Origin: Selaginella moellendorffii
Taxonomy: Eukaryota > Streptophyta > Lycopodiopsida > Selaginellales > Selaginellaceae
Reading direction: 5' to 3'
DNA length: 64,000 nucleotides
Assembly: GCF_000143415.4 (NCBI RefSeq)
Contig: NW_003314368.1
Span: 20,792-84,791 of the forward strand
In this document: positions 12,801-24,000 of the stretch, one piece after another
Layout of the letters: every line of letters starts with the position of its first letter
Numbering within the stretch: position 1 is the first letter of the stretch
The notes under the pieces: generated by a model
What the model was told of the DNA's origin: nothing
Seen by the model: only the letters and a program-made list of their open reading frames with translations
The model's database searches: none
Position numbers and translations under genes: made by a program

Positions 12801-15460
12801 AGTTTTTATTGTCACTACTCATCATCTCTCATACTAATATCAATAGGTCTCCTTGAAAACTAAGTATAGGGGTTTTGTCCCTATTCAAAGGTTTGTGTAC
12901 TTCATCTATTACCAATTCTTGGGATGTCAAATGTTTGTCAAAAATGAGATGCAAGACATTGGCAGGCCAATAATACAAGTGCTCAAAGCTACATTGAGCC
13001 AAGTTCTTTTTTCTTCAAATAAATACAACAAGGTATTATAGTTTTCAAACTTCTTGCTATGCTCAAAGGCATGTCCTAATACTATATATAGTTGATGTTC
13101 TCATATTTTGTATCTTTTTGTCAAAATTGCAAGTCAAGAGTAAAATCATAGTGCTTTTATTGCATGCAATATGTAACAAATACTTCATTTTTTAGAGGGA
13201 TCTGCACTTTTATACTCCTTTCACTTGGAATGATATGGATTCCAAGCTAGAGATATCCTAAGTCAATAGAGAATGAGTGAGTGGCTTAGAAGATACATCC
13301 CACTTCTATCGGCTATTAAGATAGGGCCAAAGTACCATGAGATGTTGGAAGTGGCAAAGTGCATCACATTCTCTTTCCTGAGTCTAAGATTGTGGCAAGG
13401 GCATTGCAATATCATTGACAATATATCTAAACTGTGACTTGCAACTTGATCTTCTTTCATAGTAAAGTGGCACTGACATTCACAACAAAGTGTAAATTTC
13501 TAAACATAAACTTTTTGGAAGGTCACTTAACCTAGAAACACTTATCTTCAAGACCCTTAACCAGAAAAAACGGGTGTAATGAGTTTTTTATTTAATAGTA
13601 TAATTGAGATATTGCATACTTTTTATGAAGCAGTATAGCACTTGCAACTCCTTCATGTAAACAACAAAAAAAAAAACTTGAGAGAAATAATCTATTAAAG
13701 TTCAAATTGAGGGGTGTGCTCCTCAATTATACAATCTAGAAGCACTATAAGGATGCAAAGTAATTCAATTACACACTCTAGTATGCTATCAAGAATTGCA
13801 TAGTTTTTAGAGAGTGTTGAGAGAGAAGAAATCTATAGCTTGAGTGAGGTAGTATAAGTAGCAACATGTTTTGACAAAGCTTACATGACAATGTTTTTGT
13901 GCAGACTAAATATAAAGTGTAAGTAAATTTATATTATGAATATTCTGAATACACAGATATGCATGTGTCCCTTTCCTTGATAGTTTGGGGGGATGTTGTA
14001 ATAAACTCCAAATAACTCATCTGTGAGTATATAGTGTAATACCATTTTCTAATCAAAATAAGAACTTCCAACATTGTTTTTAAATTTTTGGTTTTAAATG
14101 CAATATCAAGAAGTTGTATGTATTTTTGGAACATAAAAGCTGCAACTCAATCTCCAACATATATACATATTGTCCATGTGTAAGGGGGTGGGGTTTTTGA
14201 ACACGACACTGTTTTGCAATTCAATGACTTTCAATGTTGGCAGTGGTATTAAACTAGAGAATCTTAAATTAGGAGTATATAAGTGCAATGTAGCTTATGC
14301 TTGTTTGGTTGGAACTTTCAAGTGGGCACATGTGTAGGACAGTAGCTATGCCTCTGTGTGACCGTGCACACCATGCATAACATAGTCTTGAAGTATCATG
14401 CCACATTGCACCATATCTCCCTTCATAAGTGGTCAATTCACTAAGAACACACACAATAAGACACTGTTAAGAACTTGGATGATGTGATATAAAATGTTGA
14501 AGGGTATGAAACTAGGGCATGTGATTTCAATCTTTGTTTTGTCCTTGTCCTTTCCTTTTCCTTCCCACTTGTGTCTTCATTCCTCATAATGGAGCATTGA
14601 TATCCCTCACAATGATTGGGGATCTTAACAAACACACACATTCTCAAAGAGGCCCTTTTACCTAGTCTTACATTGATGAACCATATAGAAAATAATTTCA
14701 CTTATACATTCATTAGATCTAGTTTGATCTTGTTAAACTTCCTTGCCCAATCACAACACATACGTTTTGGCCTCCCATGCTTCACAATGGCTCTGCATAG
14801 TAGTTGGCTCTTTCTTGTTCATTGCAATAAACATGCTTGTGAGTACCTATATGGTAAGAAAACAGAACTATAACCAAGGGAATCATATATGTTGAACTAG
14901 TAGATAATGCCTTATAAATAAAGTCCCGAAGGCTCTAACTTATAGTACACTACACAAACTAGTGATAATTGTTTCATACAAAGAAAAAGGGATGGAATTT
15001 ATTATCAATACACCATAACTCCATTGTTGTCTCAACATTTTGGATGTGAGGAATTGGCCTGAGTCTCTAGTGTCAAACTCACTCAGAACAAATACCTGTC
15101 AATACAACTCTTAGGATGGCACGGCTTACTCAATGGCCTGCATCAGAAATTTCCCAAGTCATGAAGTTCTTTTATTATGGGAGAATTCAGCAAAGAAGTG
15201 ACTCTACCTCTTGCACACTCTTCATGGAATATACACCTTTCCAGGTTATAGATTTCAAGTAGCAATGCAAGTGGCTCCATTCCACCTGTTTGCAAGATCA
15301 CTCATCTAGTAACAATTTTGCAGTGATCCATGCAATATTCTTTGTATTTGCTAGAAGAATATCAAGAACTAGTATAACCATTCCCAAAGTATATGCTAAA
15401 CTAGTTATAATTTTATTTTATAGGAAGTGTTAAAATTTGAAAAACCACATTAGCAGGCTT
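9811..15460. other. AT-rich intergenic sequence, no gene seen
   Basis: About 5.6 kb with only short, motif-free open frames. The stretch 10380-11640 is especially AT-rich with many poly-A/T runs, and a GA dinucleotide run sits near 11823. One recognisable relic is listed separately at 13490-13575. I see no tRNA, rRNA or intact element. Confidence 0.5.
13490..13575 (-). mobile_element. TRIM LTR fragment, very old
   Basis: Retains the order of blocks of the TRIM LTR at 43318-43512 (TGTAAATTTCTAAACATAAAC, GGAAGGTCACTTAACC, AAGACCCTTAACC) but lacks the rest. No target duplication visible. Confidence 0.55.
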
Positions 15461-15462
15461 GC

Positions 15463-16055
15463 TGTGCTCGAGAAAGTTCACAAGAGAGAATGGCAATGTG
15501 ATGATCATTTGCATGCCATGTTGATGTATGCATCCACTGGATTAATGACCAGCCCTGAAAACTTCACTGCAGTTTAGCAGCTCTTTGGTTTCTGGGGTGG
15601 ATCCCCCCAAGCGGTGTATGCTCTGGACGGGTTGTGCTAGTTCCAGGCATCTTTGCTTGAGGTCAGGAAGGGCTTGGACATCATTGGAGCTTTGAGACAA
15701 GACCTAGAACACTTCAGCTATATCTTCCATCCCGAGCCTTTGGAACTGGAGTATAACCATGGTTTGTGTGTCTGCACACGTAAAGAAGGCACTGGGATAA
15801 ATGCCTAGGTTTAGCCATATGAAGATCAGATGGATTACATCAAGGATAACTAGAACAATGGAAGTTTGCATTCCTCATGGCATCACGAGAGGCACTCTTT
15901 GAAAGATCAAGGATATACTACATGGCTAAGGATTGTTCAGGCTCACCAGATTCTTGCAGTGATGCTAGTGATGTTGCAGATAACCTGGAGAGCCAGGCAC
16001 GATGCACTGCTGCAACATGTCCAAAGACAAATTTTGAGAGGAACATTTGATTTGT
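15463..16055 (+). pseudogene. Crinkler/RHS-like ATPase pseudogene fragment
   Basis: A decayed partial copy of the gene at 20565-22181, on the opposite strand. Shared stretches are SRKFTRENGNVMII, a Tyr-Ala-Ser block, QLFGFWGGSPQAV, PYEDQMDYIKDN, a GYYMAKDCSGSPDSC block in another frame, and RARHDALLQHVQ. Stops interrupt it (for example a TAG just before QLFGFW), and frameshifts and internal deletions separate the blocks. The ATP-binding N-terminal third is absent. It shows that this family duplicates locally. Confidence 0.85.
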
Positions 16056-17020
16056 GTTCTAGATGAGATTGTTAAGAAATGTGATGAAAAGTAAAATTTT
16101 TAGTAGATGTCTTCTCCAATTGTTCACAATGAACCATATTCATCATATTCTAGTGGATACCAAGGGAAACCCAAGTCCTTTGGTGTTAGGATAGTTTCTG
16201 AACTTCCATAGAGGTGAACACATTGTCAAAGCTCCCATTTATGTTGCATAGCTTTCTTAAATTTACAATTGTTTATCAAAAAAAAACCTGATGGAGTTTC
16301 ATTTGGGGCCACTAATGTTTTTTTTAATGCCGTCCACATAAAGAAAACACACAATAAAACTGTTAAAATCAACTCCCATGCAACATAACACTTTACTCTT
16401 CCATATGATTTTATCCTTGATCATCTCCAATGGTATTAAGTCAATGATCTCTACATCCATCACAAGGAAGTGGACTATAATTTCTTCCCAGCTCTAATGC
16501 CTTCAAAAAAAGATTGAAGTAAAGCAATCAGAAAATATTATTTTACCTTGTGAGCTCCCTAAATGCTATTTCTGACACTTCAGATGCATTTGTTTGCCTT
16601 CTTTCCATCAAGTATGCAATCATGTCCATTAGATGAGGCCAAGTTATATAATGTTGCACCATACAAGCATCTAAAAACAGGAACAATGATCTCTTCCTAT
16701 CTCGATTCTTGATCAATAAAATCCTGCTTTAGAACCTCCTACATACTTAATATCGAGGAAGATATGAAAAACATTCTTACTTCAAACTTAAGAATGTTTT
16801 TGCTATCCTTAGCCAATGTCTCTAAGAGCTTTTCTTGGGAAAACAATGCTATGTTAAGCTGGCCAACGAAAATAGAATGTACGGAGCTCACCATGGATGT
16901 AGTAAGCTGAATTACTCAATGCAATAGAGAATAGAACATAGAGATCACCTGGATATAAGACTCCCAGTTCATCCTAGGAATAATCACATCTAGTGAAGAA
17001 GAGCAGCTTGACAGACACCT
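16056..17020. other. No recognisable gene
   Basis: No motif-bearing frame. Near 16935-16990 there is a stretch of about 55 bp homologous to 18765-18825 (shared core CCTGGATATAAGACTCCCA), so the dynein fragment between them is flanked by related sequence. Confidence 0.45.
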
Positions 17021-17029
17021 GCTGTTGAA

Positions 17030-19090
17030 ATCCACCTTAGTCAAAACAAATAAGTTTTTGAAACAAATATTGTACCTTTATCCACTTCTTTGCTTGTCCT
17101 CGAGGATCAATCCAAAGCGACCACCTCTTGTTAAAGATGCTGTTGTCTATAGAAAACCCGTCATTCAGTATCAAGTCTACAGGATTGCCCAGAACTGTGA
17201 TCAGCTTGAAGGTCCTACAACAAGGGATGTCCTTTTCCTTGCACATCTTTAGCCAGGTATCAAGTAGTCTCTCCCAATAAGCTAGCTTCACAGCTCCAAA
17301 GTAAGCAGCCTACTATTGCTAATCTTGCTTAGTCTTCGCCTTTGTTGACTATCTAAATTTTGCTTGGTCTTCGCCTTGGACATCTCCAGCATGAAGAATA
17401 AAATCATGAGGAGTAAAATCACGCCTCTCACCTTCCGACAGTCTTGAACGTCCGATTCTAGCTGCACCTTATTAGTTTCCATCAGGTCAAGCTGTTTCTG
17501 AATCTTTCCGAGTTTCTCTATGTGCCTCAACATTTCCTTCTTTGCTATTTGAAACTCATCCGTGGCTTCTTGTAGCTTCGTCCGCTTTGGTGCAACAACC
17601 TGTATGAAAGAGAAGCAATGAGAAAAGAAGCTTGCAAATGTGATCCTTGACGAAACTTGGCCACTTTATCGTAGCTTCCGTTGCTCACCATATCTCATAA
17701 ATTATTACCTTATTTTTGTCATACTCATTCAGTGATGGAAGTTTGGTCGTAACTGCAAGTGTCTGTTGAGCAAGACCTCAATAGTCCTCGATTTTCTTTC
17801 CCGGTCAGATATTCTCCTTGACTTAACCTGTCAAAGTCTTCTTAGTTCAGTATGTAAAAGTAAAAGTACATGGACTCTTACCTGCAAGCAACAGGCTATG
17901 TTCACATACGCCGGTGGATCTTTGACTTCTGTAATATTTGTGAGTGTCCAACGCACAGAGAGCAGCTTCCAGTATTGGGAGAGCCTAGCAATCGCGATGG
18001 ATACTTACCACAGTAAGCTCTGATTCACAAGTTCCTTCGGCGTCCTTCTGATCTCTGAAGACGAAAACAGTAGCATTATCACCTTCAGACTTCTTCCTGC
18101 AACGTTCATTCACTCAACACAAAGGAAAAAGGAAGCAAGAAAGACAGAGAAAAGAGACAAACCTTCAGGTCCTCTATCCATTCCATAGAGCTGCTCATTT
18201 GTATCTGGAACAGCATATAACTCGCCATGGACGTGGCCAGTTTAGTGAGAGATTGGCGGCCTACTCCTTCCACTCCTACTAGCAAAGCATTTCCATAAGG
18301 TTGTCACTGATGTGCTGGGCAGCATACGCGAAAAGAACCAAGTCAAGAGGATTTCTTGTTTGAGAGTTGAACTCAGCGAGTTGCTCCTCCATAATTGATG
18401 CATCATATATTTCTTCATACCTGTGAAAGAGTTGCTTAACCGGAATGCGGAATGCCAACAAAGATTGCAATGCATACATACCTCTTCGGAAAGTTTGTCG
18501 TATCCATTTCGCCAAACATTACGTTTCGGATGGAATCGGCATCATCATAGCCAAAAACGTAGTCGCATTTGAGCTGCAAACGAGACTCAATCCTGTTTTG
18601 AACGTACTTGCGGTTCTCGTCACAGATTAGCCACTCTGGTGGCGTAGGCAGTTGCTCCTTATGTTGGATAGGACGATAAATGTCGATCGTCGCAAGAACA
18701 AGAAGGTTCAAAATGCCACTTAGCATGAAGCACGCTGCTAGAAAGTAAAATGAGACAACTTACAGCATCTCCTGGATATAAGACTCCCATTTCGTCCCAA
18801 GAAGAGCATCTAGCAAAGGAAGTACCTGAAAAGAAGTGGTCTAGTTGTGTCAGTGTTGCAGAACTACAATAGACATCACCTGAATCTAAGAGTTTCCGGA
18901 AAGGATCTCGTGGCCTTCTTTCCATGGAATTAGATATCCGTTCTCAAATCCGAAAACTTGCAGGAAAACTCACCCCGAGCACCGGAAAGAGCTGGAACAA
19001 CGTCAGCGTTGTTCTGGAGGGTCTCGATATCTCGATTCGTCACTCCTTCCATTCTTTTTCGCGAAAGATTGATGTGCATTGCGCCGGAGA
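17030..19090 (-). pseudogene. Dynein heavy chain pseudogene fragment (AAA3 end to AAA5)
   Basis: Read on the minus strand, blocks occur in dynein heavy chain order: ATIDIYRPIQHKEQLPTPPEW (end of AAA3 linker), YEEIYDASIMEEQLAEFN and [15 protein letters not shown], then [18 protein letters not shown] (AAA4 P-loop), WIEDLK, a TVFVFRDQKD strand, a stalk-like coiled coil (17400-17533), and CKEKDIPCCRTFKLITVLGNPVD ... RWSLWIDPRGQAKKWIK (AAA5). Typical short introns with GT-AG ends separate several blocks. The frame breaks between HISDNL and the P-loop, residues are missing around the AAA5 'WNI' region, and neither the N-terminal motor start nor the C-terminus is present. Axonemal-type dynein is known from plants with flagellate sperm. 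This copy cannot encode a motor. Confidence 0.8.
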
Positions 19091-19230
19091 GAAGTGGTGC
19101 TCGACAAGTAAAGCCCTAAACCCATGAACCGTTTGGAGGGAACCTTTTTGTGTTTAAATTAAATTATCCGCAAAGTTAATAAAGTAGCTATTAATTATGA
19201 ACAATCTAGGTTTTGAGAAATTAGTGTGCT

Positions 19231-20317
19231 ATGGACACGAAGGCGGAGAGGGCTTTGGCGTGGAAGAAGAGGATGGCTTTGATGATGGAGAGGGAGAAAG
19301 CGCTGGGTGCGCTGCAGAACATCTACGTATGCGATCGCCTGGCCCAAGATCTCATCAATCATCCGCAGACGCAGGAATTGGGCGCCTGGGCGGACAAGAA
19401 GAAATCATCGACCGCCCTCTACTGCCTCGGCAATCACAAACTGGGCAGGCAGGAGGAGATGCTGGGATGGGGGATCTGGGAAGCAATGTGTGGGTCCAAT
19501 GCCATAACCCGCAAGGCTCCATACTTTCTTCGCGCTCTTGGATTTGGGGAAGAGGAGCTGGGCGACGAGGAGCTGCTGGATGCGATGGAAGTGTTCATGC
19601 ACGCGTCTTGCCTCACCACTCTTCCCGACGGGCCGTGCTTTAGCACCAGCGTTGTGTTTGTGACGGGGAGCCAGCGTTTCTACCAAGCTCTGGCGCGGGA
19701 CGAAAACTCTTGGAGGAAGATGAGCCTGCTCATCACTTACGAGCTCCACGTCTGTGCTTCGCCTTACAGTGCAAACGATCGGGTCTGGCCCATTCTTCCC
19801 GACCACACCGAGCCCGTGGAGCAGTGTATCATACCCGGTGCCAAACGAAGCAAGAAGATCCCGGAGTAAAGCTTTCCAATCTCTCTTCTTCTTTTTTCAT
19901 GCGTTTTTATGTTTTTCTCAGGTTTGGAACTCCCTTTCGTGTTCCCTGTCCGACCATCAGCCAACTCTACAGTGGCGAATACAGTCGATTTCCATGGTAA
20001 GCGTTTTTCAGTCGATTTCATGGCAAGTTTTTTCCACCACCTTCTCACAGGCTTCATGAGCTGCTGGATGTTTACGGCCAGGCCAAGCTTGATCTTCCTG
20101 CAGAAGCTGCTTTTCATAGAGTAAGAGTTTCTGGCTTTGCTACACTTTCTAGAGCCCTGGAAACTCAAAGCTCTGTGTGTTTTTGTAGGAATACCCGGCA
20201 TACGTCGCCAAGCTCGAGCAAAGTTCTTCTTCCTGTGATCAGCGACTTTTGAACAAGCTCTTGAAGATCCAGAAATTGAATCCAGGCGGCGTTGAGGCTG
20301 GATGTGCTACCACTTGA
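19231..20317 (+). CDS. Four-exon gene, protein of unknown function (302 aa)
   Basis: The exons I propose are 19231-19865, 19922-19996, 20051-20120 and 20189-20317. All introns are GT-AG and 54-68 bp, like those of the neighbouring genes. The first exon appears to stop at a TAA, but that TAA lies inside a GGA|GTAAAG donor site, and splicing extends the frame to ATT-rich sequence ending TGA at 20315. The product is soluble-looking with no signal peptide or membrane segment. It starts MDTKAERALAWKKRMALMM, has a Cys/Trp-containing middle (GWGIWEAMCGSN), and ends in a helical Lys/Leu-rich tail. I recognise no domain. It is transcribed away from the dynein pseudogene and converges with the ATPase gene. 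It could be a lineage-specific gene. Confidence 0.75.
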
Positions 20318-20564
20318 TTTCCGAGCGGACAAGGTATGGATTGATCGATCTAGAGAACCTCCTCTTCTTCCCCCTTTTGTACTTTGGTAGGCGCGAAGAA
20401 TGCTAGTATATACTGGTATAATGGCTTAAGGTTCTTCTAAGAAATCTCGTCCAGTGGACTCACTTGATCAAGCGATCTTTTAAAAACATAATGCGATATT
20501 ACAGGCGAGTGCGATCTCTAACAAAATATAGTATTAGAATTTATTTTAAAATGAAAAATTAACA
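20318..20564. other. Convergent intergenic spacer
   Basis: 3' ends of the unknown gene (+) and the ATPase gene (-) face each other over about 250 bp. AT-rich near 20480-20560; no motif beyond that. Confidence 0.5.
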
Positions 20565-22181
20565 TTACTTTTTGCAAACTTTTATGGGTACTCTTTCAAG
20601 CTTTGAAAATTGCAAGAACCGCAAAATTAGAAGAGGAAAATCGGCTGGAATCCCCACAACGCTCACTTGGCACGGCCATTCCATCTGCACCTGTCCCCAC
20701 ACCAGCCTCTGCATTGGATACTCGTCAAACATCTCGTTCGGAACCAAATACACGAATCGAGTGTTCCTCCCAAACTTCACCACTGCATCTTGGACGTGCT
20801 GCAGCAGCGCATCGTGCCTAGCTCTCCGGGTTATCCGAAACATCACCGCAGATCCATCAAGAAGCACTCCCACCGCATCGTAGCAAGAATTTGGCGAGCC
20901 TGGACAATCCTCGGCCACGAAGTATCCCGACTTCCCCGCGATGATATCTCCAGCCTTCCGGAAGAGCACAACGTTGCCACCAAAGTCGAAACTCTCCAAG
21001 CCAGCCACAGCACCCGGATCCAATCGCCTGGAACGAAACTGGAGCTTCTTCACATCTCGCGACGCCAGGAGGCAATGCACGAGGTACGCAAACTTCCGGC
21101 CGACAATAGCAGCGTTGTCCGAGATGAGCTTGTTGTCCTTGATGTAATCCATCTGATCTTCATACGGCTCAACCTCGGGACCGATCCCCAGCGTCTTCTC
21201 TACGTGCGGGGACGCACAAACCACGGTTGCCACCTTGTACTCCGGATCCAAAGGCTCGAGATGGAAGATATGGCTGAAACGTTCCGGGTCTCGTCTCAAA
21301 GCTCCAGCGATGTCCAAACGCTTTTCCTTCCTGGCCTCGAGCAAAGCAGCCTGGAAGTGGCACAACCAGTCCGGATCATCGGCTCTGTCCAGCACCGCTC
21401 GAGGGGATCCACCCCAGAAACCAAACAGCTGCTCGACCGCGGTGAAATCTCCGGGGCTGTTCAGCAATCCAGCGGAGGCGTACAGCAGCGCGAGCTCGCA
21501 GACGTCCCACGGCGGCATGCAAACGATCATCGCGTTGCCATTCTCTCTCACGAACTTCCTTGAATACTTGACTTCGTCCCAGCCGGAGGAGAAGAGGATC
21601 GCGTGGCTGAAGGCGTGCTGCGGTCGAAGGAGAGGAGCATTGCAAAGATAGACGGTGTCTTGCGTTCGCTGAGAATCGAATGACCCCACGACCCCTTCCA
21701 CAACTTGGCTGCCTCGAAAGAAATAGCTCAAACCGGAAGAACTATCGCAGGATTCTTCCCAGATCACCTGCCTGTTCGCGAAATCCGGATGGATCCTCAG
21801 CTGTGTGAGCAAGTAGTAGCCAAAGGACGTCATTCCCGTGCCTGGCGATCCCCCGATGATCAAGTGATCGATCGGGCTATCACCTCTGCGAGAGTTCACT
21901 CTGCCGGAGAGAATGTCGATCGCCAGAGAGGCGAATTTGCGGTAGACGCTCCGGACTAGCAGCTTGTTTCTCTTGGACTGGAGAAAGGAAACCCCTGGCT
22001 TGAGCGTCACCGTGTCGAGCTCTATGTGGACTCGCTCGAGCTGTGCTTCTGGCGGTGTCGAGACTTTGATCGAAGGCGTGATGGATTCCCTTGGGACAAG
22101 ACACACGCACCGGGTTGTAGTCGCGATCGGGATGGATTCCCAGAAGCGCCTGACGTGCTCCTCCGCGTTCCACCGCTCCAT
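20565..22181 (-). CDS. Crinkler/RHS-type P-loop ATPase-like protein (538 aa), Walker A Lys to Met
   Basis: Single exon, intact frame, GC-richer than its surroundings. Residues about 105-122 carry a P-loop (IIGGSPGTGMTS). Residue 117, normally the lysine that binds ATP phosphates, is Met (codon at 21831-21833). Later blocks fit the STAND-like ATPase core of Crinkler/RHS proteins: a 'HAILFSS' strand, then 'CMPPWDVCELALLY', then 'FGFWGGSPRAVLD'. The C-terminal 130 residues (YFVAEDCPGSPNSCYDAVGVL ... VMFRIT ... FVYLVPNEMF) have the strand-helix look of the restriction-endonuclease-like domain found in this group. Such proteins are described as effectors or transposon-derived proteins in many eukaryotes. 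The role here is unknown, and ATP hydrolysis is probably lost. A decayed relative lies at 15463-16055. Confidence 0.65.
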   Translation of the reverse strand: MERWNAEEHVRRFWESIPIATTTRCVCLVPRESITPSIKVSTPPEAQLERVHIELDTVTLKPGVSFLQSKRNKLLVRSVYRKFASLAIDILSGRVNSRRGDSPIDHLIIGGSPGTGMTSFGYYLLTQLRIHPDFANRQVIWEESCDSSSGLSYFFRGSQVVEGVVGSFDSQRTQDTVYLCNAPLLRPQHAFSHAILFSSGWDEVKYSRKFVRENGNAMIVCMPPWDVCELALLYASAGLLNSPGDFTAVEQLFGFWGGSPRAVLDRADDPDWLCHFQAALLEARKEKRLDIAGALRRDPERFSHIFHLEPLDPEYKVATVVCASPHVEKTLGIGPEVEPYEDQMDYIKDNKLISDNAAIVGRKFAYLVHCLLASRDVKKLQFRSRRLDPGAVAGLESFDFGGNVVLFRKAGDIIAGKSGYFVAEDCPGSPNSCYDAVGVLLDGSAVMFRITRRARHDALLQHVQDAVVKFGRNTRFVYLVPNEMFDEYPMQRLVWGQVQMEWPCQVSVVGIPADFPLLILRFLQFSKLERVPIKVCKK

Positions 22182-22238
22182 CGCCTTAAACCCTACATTT
22201 TGAAGAACCCTAAATCTCTATCTTAGGGTTCTTGGGCA
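22182..22238. promoter_or_regulatory. 57-bp bidirectional promoter/leader with three telo-box motifs
   Basis: The ATG codons of the ATPase gene (-) and PIGV (+) are only 57 bp apart. The spacer holds AAACCCTA (22188-22195), AACCCTAAA (22206-22214) and TTAGGGTT (22223-22230). In plants, telo-boxes of this type occur in promoters of housekeeping and translation-related genes. No TATA box is seen. Transcription start sites may lie inside the opposite gene. Confidence 0.6.
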
Positions 22239-24000
22239 ATGCGGGGAGAGGGGGGAGTGCTGGCCATGGCGCTGGCCTCCCGCGGCATCGTCCTGCTCGC
22301 AATGCTGGCCTGGGCGTGGCTTGGATCGCCCTATGATTCCTCGGCAGCATTGGATTTGCCCTGTCTCTCGCGGGATGATCATGGTTTTGATCGAGGGGGG
22401 ATCTCGAATTCTACGCTTCTCAGAAGCGTTGTGTGGGACGGCGTGTACTACTTGCGGATTGCTCGCTGTGGCTACGAGTACGAGCAGATGCACGCGTTCC
22501 AGCCTCTCCTTCCCCTTCTCATGCGTTTTCTCTCCAACACTGGTAAATGCTTACATGATTTTTTTTTCTTTTATTCCATGACTGATGTGTTCTTCCTGTT
22601 CTTCCAGCTTTAAGAGGCTTTGTTCCATTTTTTGGCTATGATGAAACGCTCGCCTTGTCTGGCTATGTCATAAACGTCATGGCTTTTGTATTGGCAGCTC
22701 TCTACTTATATAGGTATGTTTTTATTCTTCCATTCATCTTCTAGTCTTCTGATCGATATTTGTTCTTTCCTTCTTTGCTAGGCTGAGTTTGTACGTTCTA
22801 GAACGAGAGAGAATGGCTTTCCTGTCGACGGCATTTTTCTGCTTTAATCCGGCATCGGTTTTCTACTCATCCTTGTAAGCTGGTAACCTTTCAAGGATTT
22901 ATTGAGATGTTCCAACTAGCAATCGACGTTCGTTTCTGTGACGCAGATATACTGAAAGCTTATTTGCTCTACTATCCTTTGCGGGAATGTGGTATCTCGT
23001 AAGTGGAGCCAGATGGACGTCTGCGATCTTGTTTGGCTTCTCCAGCATTGCGCGTTCGAATGGCATTGTGCATGCGGGATTCTTCTTGTTCCAGTGCCTT
23101 CACTTGGTTTACCACCACAAAGTCTTCCACATGAAAAGGCCGCTGGTGAGAAAGTTGGCTTTTCGTTTCTTTCCCGCGTGCTCGAATTTTGATTGTTTCT
23201 ATCATAAGCTTGCAGGATCTCTCTTTGTCATCATCCAGTGCGGACTTCAAGCTTCCCTTGTGGTAGCACCCTTCGTTGGTTTTCAGGCTTATGGCTACTT
23301 TGAGATGTGTTTCAACGATTCCAAGCAGCAGAGGCCTTGGTGCAGCGCAACCATACCGTACTTGTATGGATTCGTTCAAGATCACTACTGGTAAGATCTG
23401 CTTCTCTTGGCATGGTTTTTATAATTGTCTGCTGTTCCAGGGACGTTGGATTCCTACGGTATTTCCAGCTCAAACAAATCCCGAACTTTCTGTCTGCGTC
23501 GCCGGCACTGCTTCTAGCAAGCTCTGCCATTGTCACATACGCCAGAGCGCAGCCCAAACTGTTTTATTCTCTGGGTCTCGCAGCACCTTCTTGGCAGAAA
23601 AGAAAGGCCGCCCTTCTTCCAGATCACTCAAAACGTAAGCAACACTGTTTTTGGACTTTAATTCTCTCCTAATGTCATCGAATCTGTAGCTCCGAGAGTG
23701 AAGAAAGAAACGACGGGATTTTACGCAGTGGCAAGCGTTCCTTTTGTTTTTGAGCTCTTGGTTATGACCCTTGTTGCATTCTTGGTAATGCACGTCCAGG
23801 TATTCGCTATACTTGTTTTTGTAGCTCCTCAAAACTTGGAATCGGGATTCTGCAGGTGTCGACCCGCTTTCTCTCTTGCAGTCCAGTTATATATTGGTTC
23901 TCGGCATCCTTTCGTAGGCAATGGATTGGATGGTGGGTGTTTCTTTCTTACACCCTGGTTGGAACATTGCTCTTCGTAAATTTCTATCCTTTCACGTAAT
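22239..24000 (+). CDS. PIGV: GPI mannosyltransferase 2 (PIG-V), 8 exons, 441 aa
   Basis: PIG-V adds the second mannose to the glycosylphosphatidylinositol anchor in the ER membrane, using dolichol-phosphate mannose (GT-C fold, CAZy GT76). Exons: 22239-22542, 22608-22713, 22782-22874, 22947-23145, 23216-23390, 23441-23634, 23690-23799 and 23856-24000. All introns are GT-AG, 50-72 bp, and phases agree throughout. Family signatures are present: WDGVYYLRIARCGYEYEQ with HAFQPLLPL (first lumenal loop with the catalytic-type Asp), YTESLFALLSFAG, a WDVGFLRYFQLKQIPNF block, and C-terminal VSTRFLSCSPVIYWF. About nine to eleven hydrophobic segments fit a multipass ER protein. Length is slightly below the human protein. 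An in-frame ATG at 22266 is an alternative start. Confidence 0.92.

Noticed and set aside
20667-21563. 298-codon frame antisense to the ATPase gene
   Set aside because: Shadow of the GC-rich real frame; no domain, no start or promoter support.
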